Shown: in pieces, positions 25,442-33,504 of the stretch
How the letters are laid out: every line of letters starts with the position of its first letter
Numbering within the stretch: position 1 is the stretch's first letter
Origin: Planctomycetota bacterium
GTDB taxonomy: Bacteria; Planctomycetota; UBA1135; GCA-002686595
Assembly (NCBI GenBank): GCA_016220035.1
Contig: JACRIO010000204.1
Coordinates: 1-35,622 of the forward strand
DNA length: 35,622 nt
Direction: 5' to 3'
The notes under the pieces: generated by a model
The model's input: only the letters and a program-made list of their open reading frames with translations
What the model was told of the DNA's origin: nothing
Databases searched by the model: none
Translations under genes and position numbers: made by a program

Positions 25442-26433
25442 TACGTCCGGGGTCGAGCGCGTCCTTCGGCGCTCAGCATCGCCGCGCCGACCGCGCCGGC
25501 GAGGTCGCCGAGCTCTGAGACGCGTACCACGGGCGGCCGCGACGGCACGAAGAGGTGCGGCTGCATCGCATCGGCGATCTTCGCGACGTATTCCGCGCCG
25601 AGACGCGTGCCGAGGCCGCCGCCGATCACGACGCCTTCGACGTCGAGCAGGTTCACCGCCGACGCGAGGCCGGCGCCGAGTGCTTCGATCGCGCGGTTCA
25701 CGAGTCGCTTCGCGAGCTTGTCGTCCTGCTCGAGCGCCTTCGCGAACACGCCGCTCGTGAGCCGCTCCAGGCCCTTCTTCTCCATGATCTTGAACAGCTT
25801 CGTGCGGCAACCGTCGGCCGCGAGCTCGCGCGCGCGCAGCTCCATCGCGCCACGGCCCGCGTAGGCCTCGACGCAGCCGCGGCGACCGCACGGGCAGCGT
25901 GCTCCGTCGATCTTCACGACCATGTGGCCGAGCTCGCCCGCGGCGGAGCGCCCGAGCCAGCGCTGGCCGTCGATCACGACGCCGCCGCCGATGCCGGTGC
26001 CCCACCACACGCCGACGAAGGAGCGGAAGTCCCGGCCCGCGCCGATGAGCGCTTCCGCGTCGAGCGCGACGCCGACGTCGTTGCCGAGCGCGACGTCGAG
26101 GCCGACCTCCTGCGCGAGCAAGCGCGCGAGCGGGACGCTCTCGTCGAAGCCCGAGAGGTTCTTCGCCGACGTCACGGTCCCCGCGCGTGGATCGACGGCG
26201 CCCGGAGTGCCCACGCCCGCGCCGGCGAGCGCGCGCGCGTCGACGTGCGCTTCGCTCGCCGCCGCACGCAGTGACTCCGCGAGCGCGGCGACGACCGCGG
26301 CGGGTCCGTCGCTCGTCGGCGTCGGGCGCCGGTGCATGCCGAGCACGCGGTTGTCAGGGCCGAGGACGACGGCCTGGATCTTCGTTCCGCCGAGATCGAG
26401 GCCGCAACGCAGCGTGGTGGGTGTGGGCATCAT
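25441..26433 (-). CDS. ROK-family sugar kinase (glucokinase-like)
   Basis: A 330-residue cytoplasmic protein that probably phosphorylates glucose or a related hexose with ATP. The N-terminal phosphate-binding motif is CGLDLGGTKIQAVVLG (residues 10-25). The sugar-binding region includes AGAGVGTPGAVDPRAGTVTS and NLSGF, and GNDVGVALDAEAL holds the likely catalytic Asp. The ROK signature GVWWGTGIGGGVVIDGQ is followed by AGELGHM, which supplies a zinc-binding His, and CPCGRRGCVEAYAGRGAMEL, the Cys-rich zinc loop. The adenosine-binding GVVIGGGLG lies near the C-terminus. The absence of an N-terminal helix-turn-helix argues for a kinase rather than an NagC/XylR-type repressor. Substrate cannot be read from sequence. 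The ATG at 26430 is an equally good start. It is divergent from the DUF4185 gene. Confidence 0.9.
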   Translation of the reverse strand: MMPTPTTLRCGLDLGGTKIQAVVLGPDNRVLGMHRRPTPTSDGPAAVVAALAESLRAAASEAHVDARALAGAGVGTPGAVDPRAGTVTSAKNLSGFDESVPLARLLAQEVGLDVALGNDVGVALDAEALIGAGRDFRSFVGVWWGTGIGGGVVIDGQRWLGRSAAGELGHMVVKIDGARCPCGRRGCVEAYAGRGAMELRARELAADGCRTKLFKIMEKKGLERLTSGVFAKALEQDDKLAKRLVNRAIEALGAGLASAVNLLDVEGVVIGGGLGTRLGAEYVAKIADAMQPHLFVPSRPPVVRVSELGDLAGAVGAAMLSAEGRARPRT

Positions 26434-26585
26434 TGGGTTTCGTCGAGGCCTGTTCCTTCTGCTTCGGAACGATCGCTACCGAGGACGAGTCGATTCTCGC
26501 GTCACCTTCTAGAAGGAAGGGCGAGCTCTCGCTCCTGCGACGTCGTGAAGTACGGAGGTTGGGATCCGGAGGCGGCGGCGCGCGC

Positions 26586-26591
26586 TACCCT
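26586..26591 (+). promoter_or_regulatory. -10-like hexamer for a leaderless start
   Basis: TACCCT ends eight bases before the ATG at 26600. No consensus -35 lies at 16-18 bases; the nearest TTG-type hexamer is 21 bases away. The intervening bases GGCCGGGG are not a standard ribosome binding site at this spacing. Confidence 0.4.
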
Positions 26592-26599
26592 GGCCGGGG

Positions 26600-28174
26600 A
26601 TGTTCCCGCGCCGCCCGTTCAGTTTCGCGCTCGCCGCGGTGCTCGCGGCACCCTCCACGCATGCGCAGGGCGACGCGAACGCGCCGCCGCGCTACACGCT
26701 CACCGCGACGGAGTACGTCGGACGCCTGACGACGGGCTGCGAGAAGGTCGGGCTCGCGGGGACGGACCTCGGCGTCTCCTTCGAGGCCGCGGGGAGGCTC
26801 GTGTTCCTCTTCGGTGACGCGTGGACGCTCGATCGCAAGGACTGGGACGCCGACTCGGTCGCGCTCGGGCGACTCGCCGCGCTCGGCACGAAGGGGCTCG
26901 ATCCGCTCACGTGGCTCACGCGCGACGGGAAGCGCTTCCTGGAGCTCGCGCCGAAGGCCACGCAGCTCGGCGGCATGAACGTGCCGGTCGAGGGCTTCGC
27001 CGTCGGCGATCGAACGTACGTCTTCTTCGACGGCGGCTGGGACCCGAAGACGAAGCTCCACACGCACTCGCTGCTCGCGCACACACGCAAACTCGACTTC
27101 GCGGAGCTCGAGCTCGATCACGCGGCGCCGACCACGAAGTTCGTCAACGTCAGCGTCGTGCGCGACGGCGCGGACCTCTGGATCTTCGGCACGGGCGCGT
27201 ACCGCAGGAGCGCGATCTTCCTCGCGCGCGTCGCCGTGTCCGAGGTCGCCGAGCGGGCGAAGTGGCGCTACTGGCCCAACCTCGACGCGGAGAGCTCGAT
27301 CGCGACGAAGGAGGAGTTCGCGCAGCCGATCGTGGCTTCGACGTCCGCGGGCGAGCTCTCCGTGCGGCGCGACCCGAAGAGCGGGACGCTGTTCCTCGCC
27401 TACAACTGCGCCGAGCCGCGCGGGATCGTGCTCCACTGCGCGCGCGACCCACGCGGGCCGTGGAGCGCGCCGCTCGTGATCTTCGATCCCGAACGCGATC
27501 ACGGATACGGGTGGTTCATGCACCGAAAGAACGGCGCGGCGGGTTTCGACGACGGACTGTCGGATCCGGGCCGCGAGGAGGAGTGGGGCGGCGAGTACGG
27601 GCCCTACCTCGTGCCGCAATGGTGGAACAGCACCGACGCGGGCCCCGCGCTCGTCTACACGCTCTCGAGTTGGAATCCCTACCAAGTGCACGTGCTCCGC
27701 TCGCGGCTCGCGCTTCTCGGCGCTGCGTGGGGTGCTCCCGCTCCGCGTCCGGCCGACGCAGCGCAAGGCCGCGCGCTCGTGAACGCGGACTTCGCGAAGG
27801 GCGCGCTCGACGGGTGGAGCTCCGCGGGCGACGCGTTCGCGCTCGCGCGCCGCGGCGACGGCGCGTGGGAGCTCACGACGTACGTGAAGCCGCTCGGCGA
27901 CGCGGTGCGCGGCCGGTTGTTCCAGGAGTTCACCGTGCCGGCCGACGCGCGCTTCCTGCGCGGCTTGGTGAAGGGCGGCACGGAGAGCGTGCGCCTCCTG
28001 CGCGGCGACGCGGTGCTGCGCGAGACGCGCGGGCCGCGCACCAACGACCGCGAGGTCGAGCTCCGATGGACGATCGAGCCGTTCCGCGGCGAGACCCTGC
28101 GGCTCGAAGTACTCGACGACTCGACTGAACGATGGGGTTTCGTCACCGTGCGTGGGTTCGAGCTCGTGCGCTGA
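26600..28174 (+). CDS. Secreted DUF4185-like beta-propeller protein
   Basis: A 524-residue protein with signal peptide MFPRRPFSFALAAVLAAPST, cleaved near HAQG. The body to about residue 365 resembles DUF4185, a five-bladed beta-propeller related to glycoside hydrolase family 43-type folds. Typical elements are GTDLGVSFEAAGRLVFLFGD, VEGFAVGDRTYVFFDGGWD, VRDGADLWIFGTGAYRRS and the late PQWWNSTDAGPALVYTLSSW. A C-terminal module of about 130 residues (from ALVNADFAKGALDGWSSAGD) looks like a carbohydrate-binding jelly-roll, with FSLARR-like FALARRGDGAWELTTYVK. Together these suggest a secreted carbohydrate-active or glycan-binding protein; catalytic residues cannot be named with confidence. It is followed by the alpha/alpha-toroid gene with 119 bases between. 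Confidence 0.75.
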   Translation: MFPRRPFSFALAAVLAAPSTHAQGDANAPPRYTLTATEYVGRLTTGCEKVGLAGTDLGVSFEAAGRLVFLFGDAWTLDRKDWDADSVALGRLAALGTKGLDPLTWLTRDGKRFLELAPKATQLGGMNVPVEGFAVGDRTYVFFDGGWDPKTKLHTHSLLAHTRKLDFAELELDHAAPTTKFVNVSVVRDGADLWIFGTGAYRRSAIFLARVAVSEVAERAKWRYWPNLDAESSIATKEEFAQPIVASTSAGELSVRRDPKSGTLFLAYNCAEPRGIVLHCARDPRGPWSAPLVIFDPERDHGYGWFMHRKNGAAGFDDGLSDPGREEEWGGEYGPYLVPQWWNSTDAGPALVYTLSSWNPYQVHVLRSRLALLGAAWGAPAPRPADAAQGRALVNADFAKGALDGWSSAGDAFALARRGDGAWELTTYVKPLGDAVRGRLFQEFTVPADARFLRGLVKGGTESVRLLRGDAVLRETRGPRTNDREVELRWTIEPFRGETLRLEVLDDSTERWGFVTVRGFELVR

Positions 28175-28280
28175 CGCGCGGGCGCGCCGTGGAGGTCGAA
28201 ACCGGCCCGTGGAGCCGCGGTAGAGGCCGCGTGGCTCCTTCCAGCGCCTTCGCCGTCGACGGCGGCGCCCGAAGGACGTC

Positions 28281-28286
28281 TAGACT
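28281..28286 (+). promoter_or_regulatory. -10-like hexamer for a leaderless start
   Basis: TAGACT ends seven bases before the ATG at 28294, with GCCCTCG between. It supports 28294 as the start and a promoter of its own for the toroid/sigma cluster. Confidence 0.45.
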
Positions 28287-28293
28287 GCCCTCG

Positions 28294-30162
28294 ATGTCCA
28301 TGCGCGCTCTGCTCCTCCTCTGCTTCTCGGCCGCGACTGCGCGCGCGGGCGAGGTGACGCAGCAGCGCATCGACGCCGCGATCGAGAAGGGCGTGCAGCA
28401 CCTTCTGCGGCAGTACGCCGACGGATTCGGACGCGGTCGTGCGGGACCGCCCGTGGGGCCCGAGCTCGTCGACCGCGTCGGCCTGCGCGCGCTCACGGCG
28501 TACACGCTCGTGAAGTCGGGCGTGTCGCCGAAGCACGGCGTCGTCGAGCGTCTGATCGCGCGTCTCTCCTTCGATGCGAGCGGCGGGACGTACGACCGCG
28601 CGTGCACGCTCCTCGCGCTGCAGGCGATCGACGCGGCGGGGTCGCGCGACTGGATCGCGGAGCTTGCGCGCGAGCTCGTCGAGTCGCAGGAGCGCGCGGG
28701 CGACTGGGGCTATCCGGGCGGCGGCGATCTCTCGAACACGCAGTACGCGGCGCTCGGTCTGCGCGCGGCACAGGTTTCCGGCGTCGACGTCCCGCCGCGC
28801 GTGTGGTCGCGGCTCGCGCGCGCGGTGCTCGCGTACCGCACGGGCGACGGTGGGTTCGGCTACGCGGCGGGCGCGAGGGAAGCGACGGGCTCGATGACGA
28901 CCGCGGGGATCGGCGTGCTCGCGATCTGCGAGACCGAGCTCGCGCGCGCGCGCATGCTCGACGGCGAGCTCGAGCGCGAGCTCCCGCGCGCGCGCGCCGC
29001 GGGCTGGCGCTGGCTCGACGAACACTTCAGCGTCGAGACGAACCCGCCCGGAGGCCCGTGGCTGCACTACTACCTCTACGGGCTCGAGCGCGCGGGTGCG
29101 CTCGCCGGCGTCGAGCGCATCGGCGACCACGGCTGGTACACGGAGGGCGCGCGCGTGCTGCTCGACACGCAGGACGGCGCGGGCGAGTGGCATGGGACCT
29201 TCGAGCGCGAGGGGACGCTGTTCGCGCTCTTGTTCCTGCGCCGCGCGACGCATGCGCACGCTCCGCGGACGGTCGAGCCCGGGGAGACGCGCGTGGAGCA
29301 GCGGGGCACGATCGTCGCGGGCCCCGTGTGGTTCTCGGCGGAGGGCGAGGGCCCCGTGAACCTCACGATCGAGGGCTTCGCGCCCGAGGTGCGCGCGCGG
29401 TTCGGATGGCCCGAGGACGGGACCGGCGGGCCGCGCGTCGTGCGCGTCGAGTACCTCGCGTCCGAGACGCCCATCGCCGTCGTGCTCGGCGACGCGAGCC
29501 GCGCGTGCGGCGCGCAGCGCTTCGAGTGCGTGTGCGCGACGCTGCCGCCGGGCAAGCAGTCGTTGCGCGCGCGCGTGCTCGTGCGCGCGCCGCCCGCGCA
29601 GCGCGACAAGGAGCCGAAGCGAGCGAAGGACGACGACGAGGACGAGCTCGGGCCCGTGCGCGTGATCAACTCGAGCGTAGTCGTCGTCGACGTCCGCAAC
29701 GCCCTCCCGCCGCGCGCGAGCCTCGAAACACCGCGCGCGAAGACGCTCGGAGGGCTCGCCGCGAACGCGTCGAGCTCCTTCAAGAAGGCGCTCGGCTTCG
29801 AGTTCACCGACTTCGGCGCGCGCTCCGCCGTCGACGGCAACCGGCGCACGCCGTGGATCGCCGATCCGAAGGACAAGCACCCCGTGCTGCGCATCCAGGC
29901 GCGCGAGCCCGCGAAAGTGGAACGCGTGCGCGTGCTCCCGCCCCGCATCGCGCCGAGCACGCCGGCGCGGCTGGTGCTGCCGGCGGAGATCGACGTCGTC
30001 GTCCATCCCGGCCCTCCGCGCAGGCTCGCGCTCGATGCGAACGGCGGCGAGCTCGTGTTCGAGCGTCCGGTCGACCTTCGGGTCCTCGAGCTGCGCATCG
30101 TCTCCACGCCGACCGGTGAACAGCTCTACGGCATCGGCGAGGTCGAGCTCCGCGTCCCGTGA
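28294..30162 (+). CDS. Secreted alpha/alpha-toroid (prenyltransferase/squalene-cyclase-like) protein with a discoidin-like C-terminus
   Basis: A 622-residue protein. MSMRALLLLCFSAATARAGE is a signal peptide cut after ARA. Residues about 20-330 form helical repeats of the terpenoid cyclase / prenyltransferase toroid: IDAAIEKGVQHLLRQYADGF, YDRACTLLALQAIDAAGSRD, DWGYPGGGDLSNTQYAALGL, GDGGFGYAAGAREATGSMTT and GPWLHYYLYGLERAGAL, the QW-like motifs of this fold. No DxDD or zinc site is evident, so enzymatic cyclase activity is unlikely. A middle beta region follows. The last about 120 residues (FTDFGARSAVDGNRRTPWIA onward) resemble an F5/8-type C (discoidin) domain, often used to bind glycans or lipids. 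Secreted toroid proteins of this kind are common in planctomycetes with no settled function. Its TGA overlaps the GTG proposed for the sigma factor. Confidence 0.78.
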   Translation: MSMRALLLLCFSAATARAGEVTQQRIDAAIEKGVQHLLRQYADGFGRGRAGPPVGPELVDRVGLRALTAYTLVKSGVSPKHGVVERLIARLSFDASGGTYDRACTLLALQAIDAAGSRDWIAELARELVESQERAGDWGYPGGGDLSNTQYAALGLRAAQVSGVDVPPRVWSRLARAVLAYRTGDGGFGYAAGAREATGSMTTAGIGVLAICETELARARMLDGELERELPRARAAGWRWLDEHFSVETNPPGGPWLHYYLYGLERAGALAGVERIGDHGWYTEGARVLLDTQDGAGEWHGTFEREGTLFALLFLRRATHAHAPRTVEPGETRVEQRGTIVAGPVWFSAEGEGPVNLTIEGFAPEVRARFGWPEDGTGGPRVVRVEYLASETPIAVVLGDASRACGAQRFECVCATLPPGKQSLRARVLVRAPPAQRDKEPKRAKDDDEDELGPVRVINSSVVVVDVRNALPPRASLETPRAKTLGGLAANASSSFKKALGFEFTDFGARSAVDGNRRTPWIADPKDKHPVLRIQAREPAKVERVRVLPPRIAPSTPARLVLPAEIDVVVHPGPPRRLALDANGGELVFERPVDLRVLELRIVSTPTGEQLYGIGEVELRVP

Positions 30163-30995
30163 GCTCCGCGCGCGCACGCTCGGACGCGGTCGAGGGAGCG
30201 CGTCGCGCCCTGCGCCTCGGCGAAAAAACGCCGGCGCCGCAGCGAACGGAACGCGCGGGACCGCGCAACCGCCGCGTGAGCGCTTCCGGAAGTCCCCTCC
30301 ATCTCGCTGCCCCCGTTGCAGCGTCGCTCGGCGCGAAGATCCCGGAATCGCGTAACCACGACCCCGCGCCCGGCGTTCTCCACGCGCCGGCGGAGCGCCC
30401 GCCGAGCGCCGTGCCCGAGCCCGAGTTGGACCTCCCCGCGTGCATCGCGCGCGTCCTGGCGGGTGATCCGGCGGCCGCGCGCGCGCTCGTCGAGCACTGC
30501 CATCCGCTCGTTCAGCGGCTCGTGCGCGCCCACCGGCCGCGGTCGGTCGCCGCCGCAGACCTCGTGCAGGACGTGTTCACCAAGATGTTCGCCCACCTCA
30601 GCCACTACGCGCCGCGCGCCGCGCTCCCGTTCGAGCACTGGCTCGCGCGGATCGCCGTGAACACGTGTCGCGACGCCCTGCGCGGAGAGGCGCGGCGCGC
30701 GGACGCGATCCCGATCACGCCCGCGGCGGCGCAGTGGCTCGACGTCCTCGTCGCGGATCCCGCGCCCGCGGCGCACGACGCGCTGGCGGCTCGGGAGCTC
30801 GTCCTGGCGCTGCTCGCGGAGCTCCCACCCGACGACCGACTCGTCCTGACGCTGCTCGACATGGAGGAGCGCTCCGTCGCGGAGACCGCGGCCTTCACGG
30901 GTTGGAGCCGCTCGGGGGTCAAGGTGCGCGCGTTTCGCGCGCGTTTGCGCCTGCGCGCGATCGCGCGAAGGCGTGCGGAGGACGCGCGTGGCTGA
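30159..30995 (+). CDS. ECF-type RNA polymerase sigma factor
   Basis: The sigma70 domains lie in the last about 190 residues. Region 2 runs from LPACIARVLAGDPAAARALV through AADLVQDVFTKMFAHL and PFEHWLARIAVNTCRDALR. Region 4 is LPPDDRLVLTLLDMEERSVA then ETAAFTGWSRSGVKVRAFRA, the helix-turn-helix that reads the -35. The absence of regions 1 and 3 marks it as an extracytoplasmic-function type. As drawn, the GTG at 30159 overlaps the TGA of the toroid gene (GTGA) and adds 84 residues of Pro/Arg-rich sequence; the GTG at 30411 is an alternative that leaves a normal-length ECF factor. The next gene overlaps by eight bases and encodes a single-pass membrane protein, a position typical of an anti-sigma factor. 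It probably controls this cluster or an envelope response. Confidence 0.85.
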   Translation: MSSARARSDAVEGARRALRLGEKTPAPQRTERAGPRNRRVSASGSPLHLAAPVAASLGAKIPESRNHDPAPGVLHAPAERPPSAVPEPELDLPACIARVLAGDPAAARALVEHCHPLVQRLVRAHRPRSVAAADLVQDVFTKMFAHLSHYAPRAALPFEHWLARIAVNTCRDALRGEARRADAIPITPAAAQWLDVLVADPAPAAHDALAARELVLALLAELPPDDRLVLTLLDMEERSVAETAAFTGWSRSGVKVRAFRARLRLRAIARRRAEDARG

Positions 30996-31476
30996 GTTCG
31001 ATCGACGGTGGAGGCGGCTCGTCGCGGCGGCGCGGCGCGCGGAGGAGCCCATGCCGGAGCTGCGCGAAGCCGAGCTCGTGCGGCTCGCGGACCTCGCGGG
31101 TCGCGCACGCGTCGCGAGTCACGCAGGCCTCGCGGGTCCCGCGGGGCGGAGTGCAGCGCACGCCGCCGAGCTGCACGAACTCGGCGCGGGCGCCGGCGGG
31201 TCTGCCGTGCGCGCCGCCGGAGCGAGAGCGCGGCGCAAGCACCGGGCGATGCTCGCCGCCGCCGTGCTCGCGGTGCTTTGCGGCCTGCACTGCGCCTGGC
31301 CGGACCGCGCGGCCTTCGACGCGTTCACGCAGGACGTGCGCGCCGAGCTCGCCGCGCTCCCGCGCAGTGTTCCGCGCGCGCCGCGCTTCGTCAGCGGCGC
31401 CGAGGTCCTCGATGCGCTGCCCGATCTCGGCGGCGCGTTCCGTTCGCTCGCGACCGCCGTGGAGTCCTCGCCATGA
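30988..31476 (+). CDS. Single-pass membrane protein, candidate anti-sigma factor
   Basis: A 162-residue protein. The GTG at 30988 is preferred because GGAGG lies six bases before it. It overlaps the end of the sigma gene by eight bases. About 88 N-terminal residues are charged and probably cytoplasmic (VAEFDRRWRRLVAAARRAEE). A single membrane segment follows, MLAAAVLAVLCGLHCAWP, near residues 89-106, and about 55 residues lie outside. This topology and gene order are those of an anti-sigma factor of an ECF sigma factor. However, no zinc-binding HxxxCxxC (ZAS) motif is present and I see no similarity to a named anti-sigma family, so the role is inferred from position only. It overlaps the next gene through ATGA. 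Confidence 0.6.
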   Translation: MAEFDRRWRRLVAAARRAEEPMPELREAELVRLADLAGRARVASHAGLAGPAGRSAAHAAELHELGAGAGGSAVRAAGARARRKHRAMLAAAVLAVLCGLHCAWPDRAAFDAFTQDVRAELAALPRSVPRAPRFVSGAEVLDALPDLGGAFRSLATAVESSP

Positions 31477-32012
31477 TCTTCGCCGACATCCTGTTCTGGT
31501 TCCTCGTCATCTTCGGCGCGTACGTCGTGTTCGTCGCGCACTGGATCGGCGCGTATGCGCTGTTCCCCGAGCGGGTCGAGCGCTGTCGCGCGGCCTACGG
31601 CGCGCGGCCCGTCGCGTCGACGCTCGTCGGTCTAGCCCTGCTCGTGCCGCTGCTCGTCGTCGCGGCGCTCCTGAAGCAGGCGCTGCCGCACCCCGTCGTG
31701 CAGATCCCCATGCTCGGCGTGCTGCTCGTCGTCGCGCTTCTGTGCTTGATCGGCTCCGCGGGCCTCGCGCTGCGCATCGGCGCCGGGCTCGCGTCGCGCG
31801 CCGACGCGACCGATCCGTGGCGGCGCGTGCTTCGCGGCGGGTTGGTGCTGGGCGCGGTCTTCGTGATGCCGTTCCTCGGCTGGTTCGTGCTCCTTCCTTG
31901 GACGCTCGTGAGCGGTCTCGGTGCGTTCGTCCTCACGCGGAGGTCGAGGGCCGCGGCGACGAGTCCGGCCGCGACCGAGACACCGGCGGAGTTCCTCCCG
32001 GAGTCGCGATGA
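31473..32012 (+). CDS. Small multi-pass membrane protein of unknown function
   Basis: A 179-residue protein with four hydrophobic segments: FADILFWFLVIFGAYVVFVA (3-22), ASTLVGLALLVPLLVVAALL (about 48-67), PMLGVLLVVALLCLIGSAGL (about 78-98) and GLVLGAVFVMPFLGWFVLLP (about 123-143). The tail is Ala/Glu-rich and cytoplasmic or periplasmic by an uncertain topology. I recognise no family. The ATG overlaps the stop of the previous gene (ATGA), and its own stop overlaps the DUF1800 ATG in the same way, so it is translationally coupled on both sides. Its coupling to a sigma factor and to the DUF1800/DUF1501 pair suggests a role in the same envelope process. Confidence 0.75.
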   Translation: MIFADILFWFLVIFGAYVVFVAHWIGAYALFPERVERCRAAYGARPVASTLVGLALLVPLLVVAALLKQALPHPVVQIPMLGVLLVVALLCLIGSAGLALRIGAGLASRADATDPWRRVLRGGLVLGAVFVMPFLGWFVLLPWTLVSGLGAFVLTRRSRAAATSPAATETPAEFLPESR

Positions 32013-33502
32013 TCGACCGGCGCGCGTTCCTGATCGCGAGCGGCGGCGCGTGCGTCGCGACCCTCGGCGCGTGCGGACCGCTCGACACGCTCGTCGGAGG
32101 CTTCGCGCCCGCTGATGCGCGGTTCCTCGCGCCGGAGAGCGAGCCCATCGACCTCGTGCAGCACGTCCTCGCGCGCTGCACGTTCGGTCCGCGGCCGGGC
32201 GACCGCGCGGCGCTGCTCGCGCTCGCACCGGGCGATCCGCGCGCCGCGGTCGAGGCGTGGATCGAACGGCAGCTCGCGCCGGAGACGCGCGACGACGACG
32301 CGGCGGAGCGCGCCGTGCGCCGCTTCGATTCGCTCTCGGCGCCCGTGGCGGAGCTCTACGAGTACAAGCCGAGGGTGCTCCTGCGCGAGCTCACCTCGGC
32401 CGCGGTGCTGCGCGCGTCGGCGTCGCGTCGCGACCTGCAGCAGGTGCTGGTCGAGTTCTGGAACGACCACTTCAACGTCGACAGCTCGAAGGGGGAGTGC
32501 GCGTGGCTGTGCGCCGCCCACGACCGCGACGTGATCCGCGCGCACGCACTCGGCTCGTTCCGCGATCTGCTCGGCGCCGCGGCGCTCGGTCCCGCGATGC
32601 TGTGGTACCTCGATGGTCGCGTGAACGTGAAGCGCCGGTCCGACGAGCGGCCCAACGAGAACTACGCGCGCGAGCTGCTCGAGCTCCACACGCTCGGCGT
32701 GCACGGCGGGTACACGCAGGCGGACGTGATGGAAGCGGCGCGCTGCCTCACCGGATGGACCGTCCGCGACAAGACCGGCCTGCGCAAGGCCCGCGTCGAG
32801 TTCCTCGCCGATGCGCACGACGACGGCGAGAAGTCCGTGCTGGGCGAGCGCTTCCCCGCGGGCGGCGGCGAGCGCGACGCGCGGCAGCTCCTCGACCTCG
32901 TGGCGCGGCATCCGTCCACGGCACGGCACGTCGCGCGCAAGCTCTGCGTCCGTTTCATCGCGGACGAGCCGCCGCCCGCGGCCGTCGCGGCCGTCGCGCG
33001 CGCGTTCGAACGCAGCGCCGGCGACCTGCGCGCGACGCTGCGGGCGTTGTTCGCGCTACCGGAGTTCCGTGGCGACGAGCACGAGTTCGCGGCGCTGCGC
33101 GGCGCGAAGCTCAAGCGGCCGTTCCACTACCTCGTGTCCATCCTGCGCGCGACCGGCGCCGAGACGGACGCTGGCGAGGAGCTGTGCGCGTACCTCGCGC
33201 GCATGGGACAGGCCCCGTTCCAACACCCGACGCCGGACGGCCCGGCGCTCGAGGCGTCCGCGTGGCAGGGCGCGCTCTTCTGGCGATGGAAGCTCGCGAG
33301 TGCCGTCGCAAGCAACCGCATCGAAGGGACGCGCGTCGACCTCGGCGCGCTCGTGTCGCGCGCGGGCGGCGCCGACGCGCTGCTCGCGCACTTCCTCGGA
33401 CGCCGTGCGACATCGCGCGAGCGGCGCGTGCTCGTCGCGGACGGCGCGAACTCCCCGGAGCTCGGGCTCCTGCTCGCCGCTCCGGCGTTCCAGCGGTGCT
33501 GA
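32009..33502 (+). CDS. DUF1800 family protein
   Basis: A 497-residue protein. MIDRRAFLIASGGACVATLG is an export signal of the lipoprotein or Tat-like type, with an Arg-Arg pair at residues 4-5 and LGAC at 20-23. The DUF1800 hallmarks follow: HVLARCTFGPRPGDR (about 52-66), LVEFWNDHFNVDSSKGECAW (about 148-167), the active-site-like GSFRDLLGAAALGPAMLWYL, RPNENYARELLELHTLGVHG (about 215-234), AARCLTGWTV, and in the C-terminal half HPSTARHVARKLCVRFIADE. Members are about 500 residues, so this one is full length. DUF1800 proteins are almost always encoded beside a DUF1501 protein, as here. Their biochemical function is not settled. ATGA overlap with the previous gene and a two-base gap to DUF1501 show tight coupling. 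Confidence 0.92.
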   Translation: MIDRRAFLIASGGACVATLGACGPLDTLVGGFAPADARFLAPESEPIDLVQHVLARCTFGPRPGDRAALLALAPGDPRAAVEAWIERQLAPETRDDDAAERAVRRFDSLSAPVAELYEYKPRVLLRELTSAAVLRASASRRDLQQVLVEFWNDHFNVDSSKGECAWLCAAHDRDVIRAHALGSFRDLLGAAALGPAMLWYLDGRVNVKRRSDERPNENYARELLELHTLGVHGGYTQADVMEAARCLTGWTVRDKTGLRKARVEFLADAHDDGEKSVLGERFPAGGGERDARQLLDLVARHPSTARHVARKLCVRFIADEPPPAAVAAVARAFERSAGDLRATLRALFALPEFRGDEHEFAALRGAKLKRPFHYLVSILRATGAETDAGEELCAYLARMGQAPFQHPTPDGPALEASAWQGALFWRWKLASAVASNRIEGTRVDLGALVSRAGGADALLAHFLGRRATSRERRVLVADGANSPELGLLLAAPAFQRC

Positions 33503-33504
33503 CC

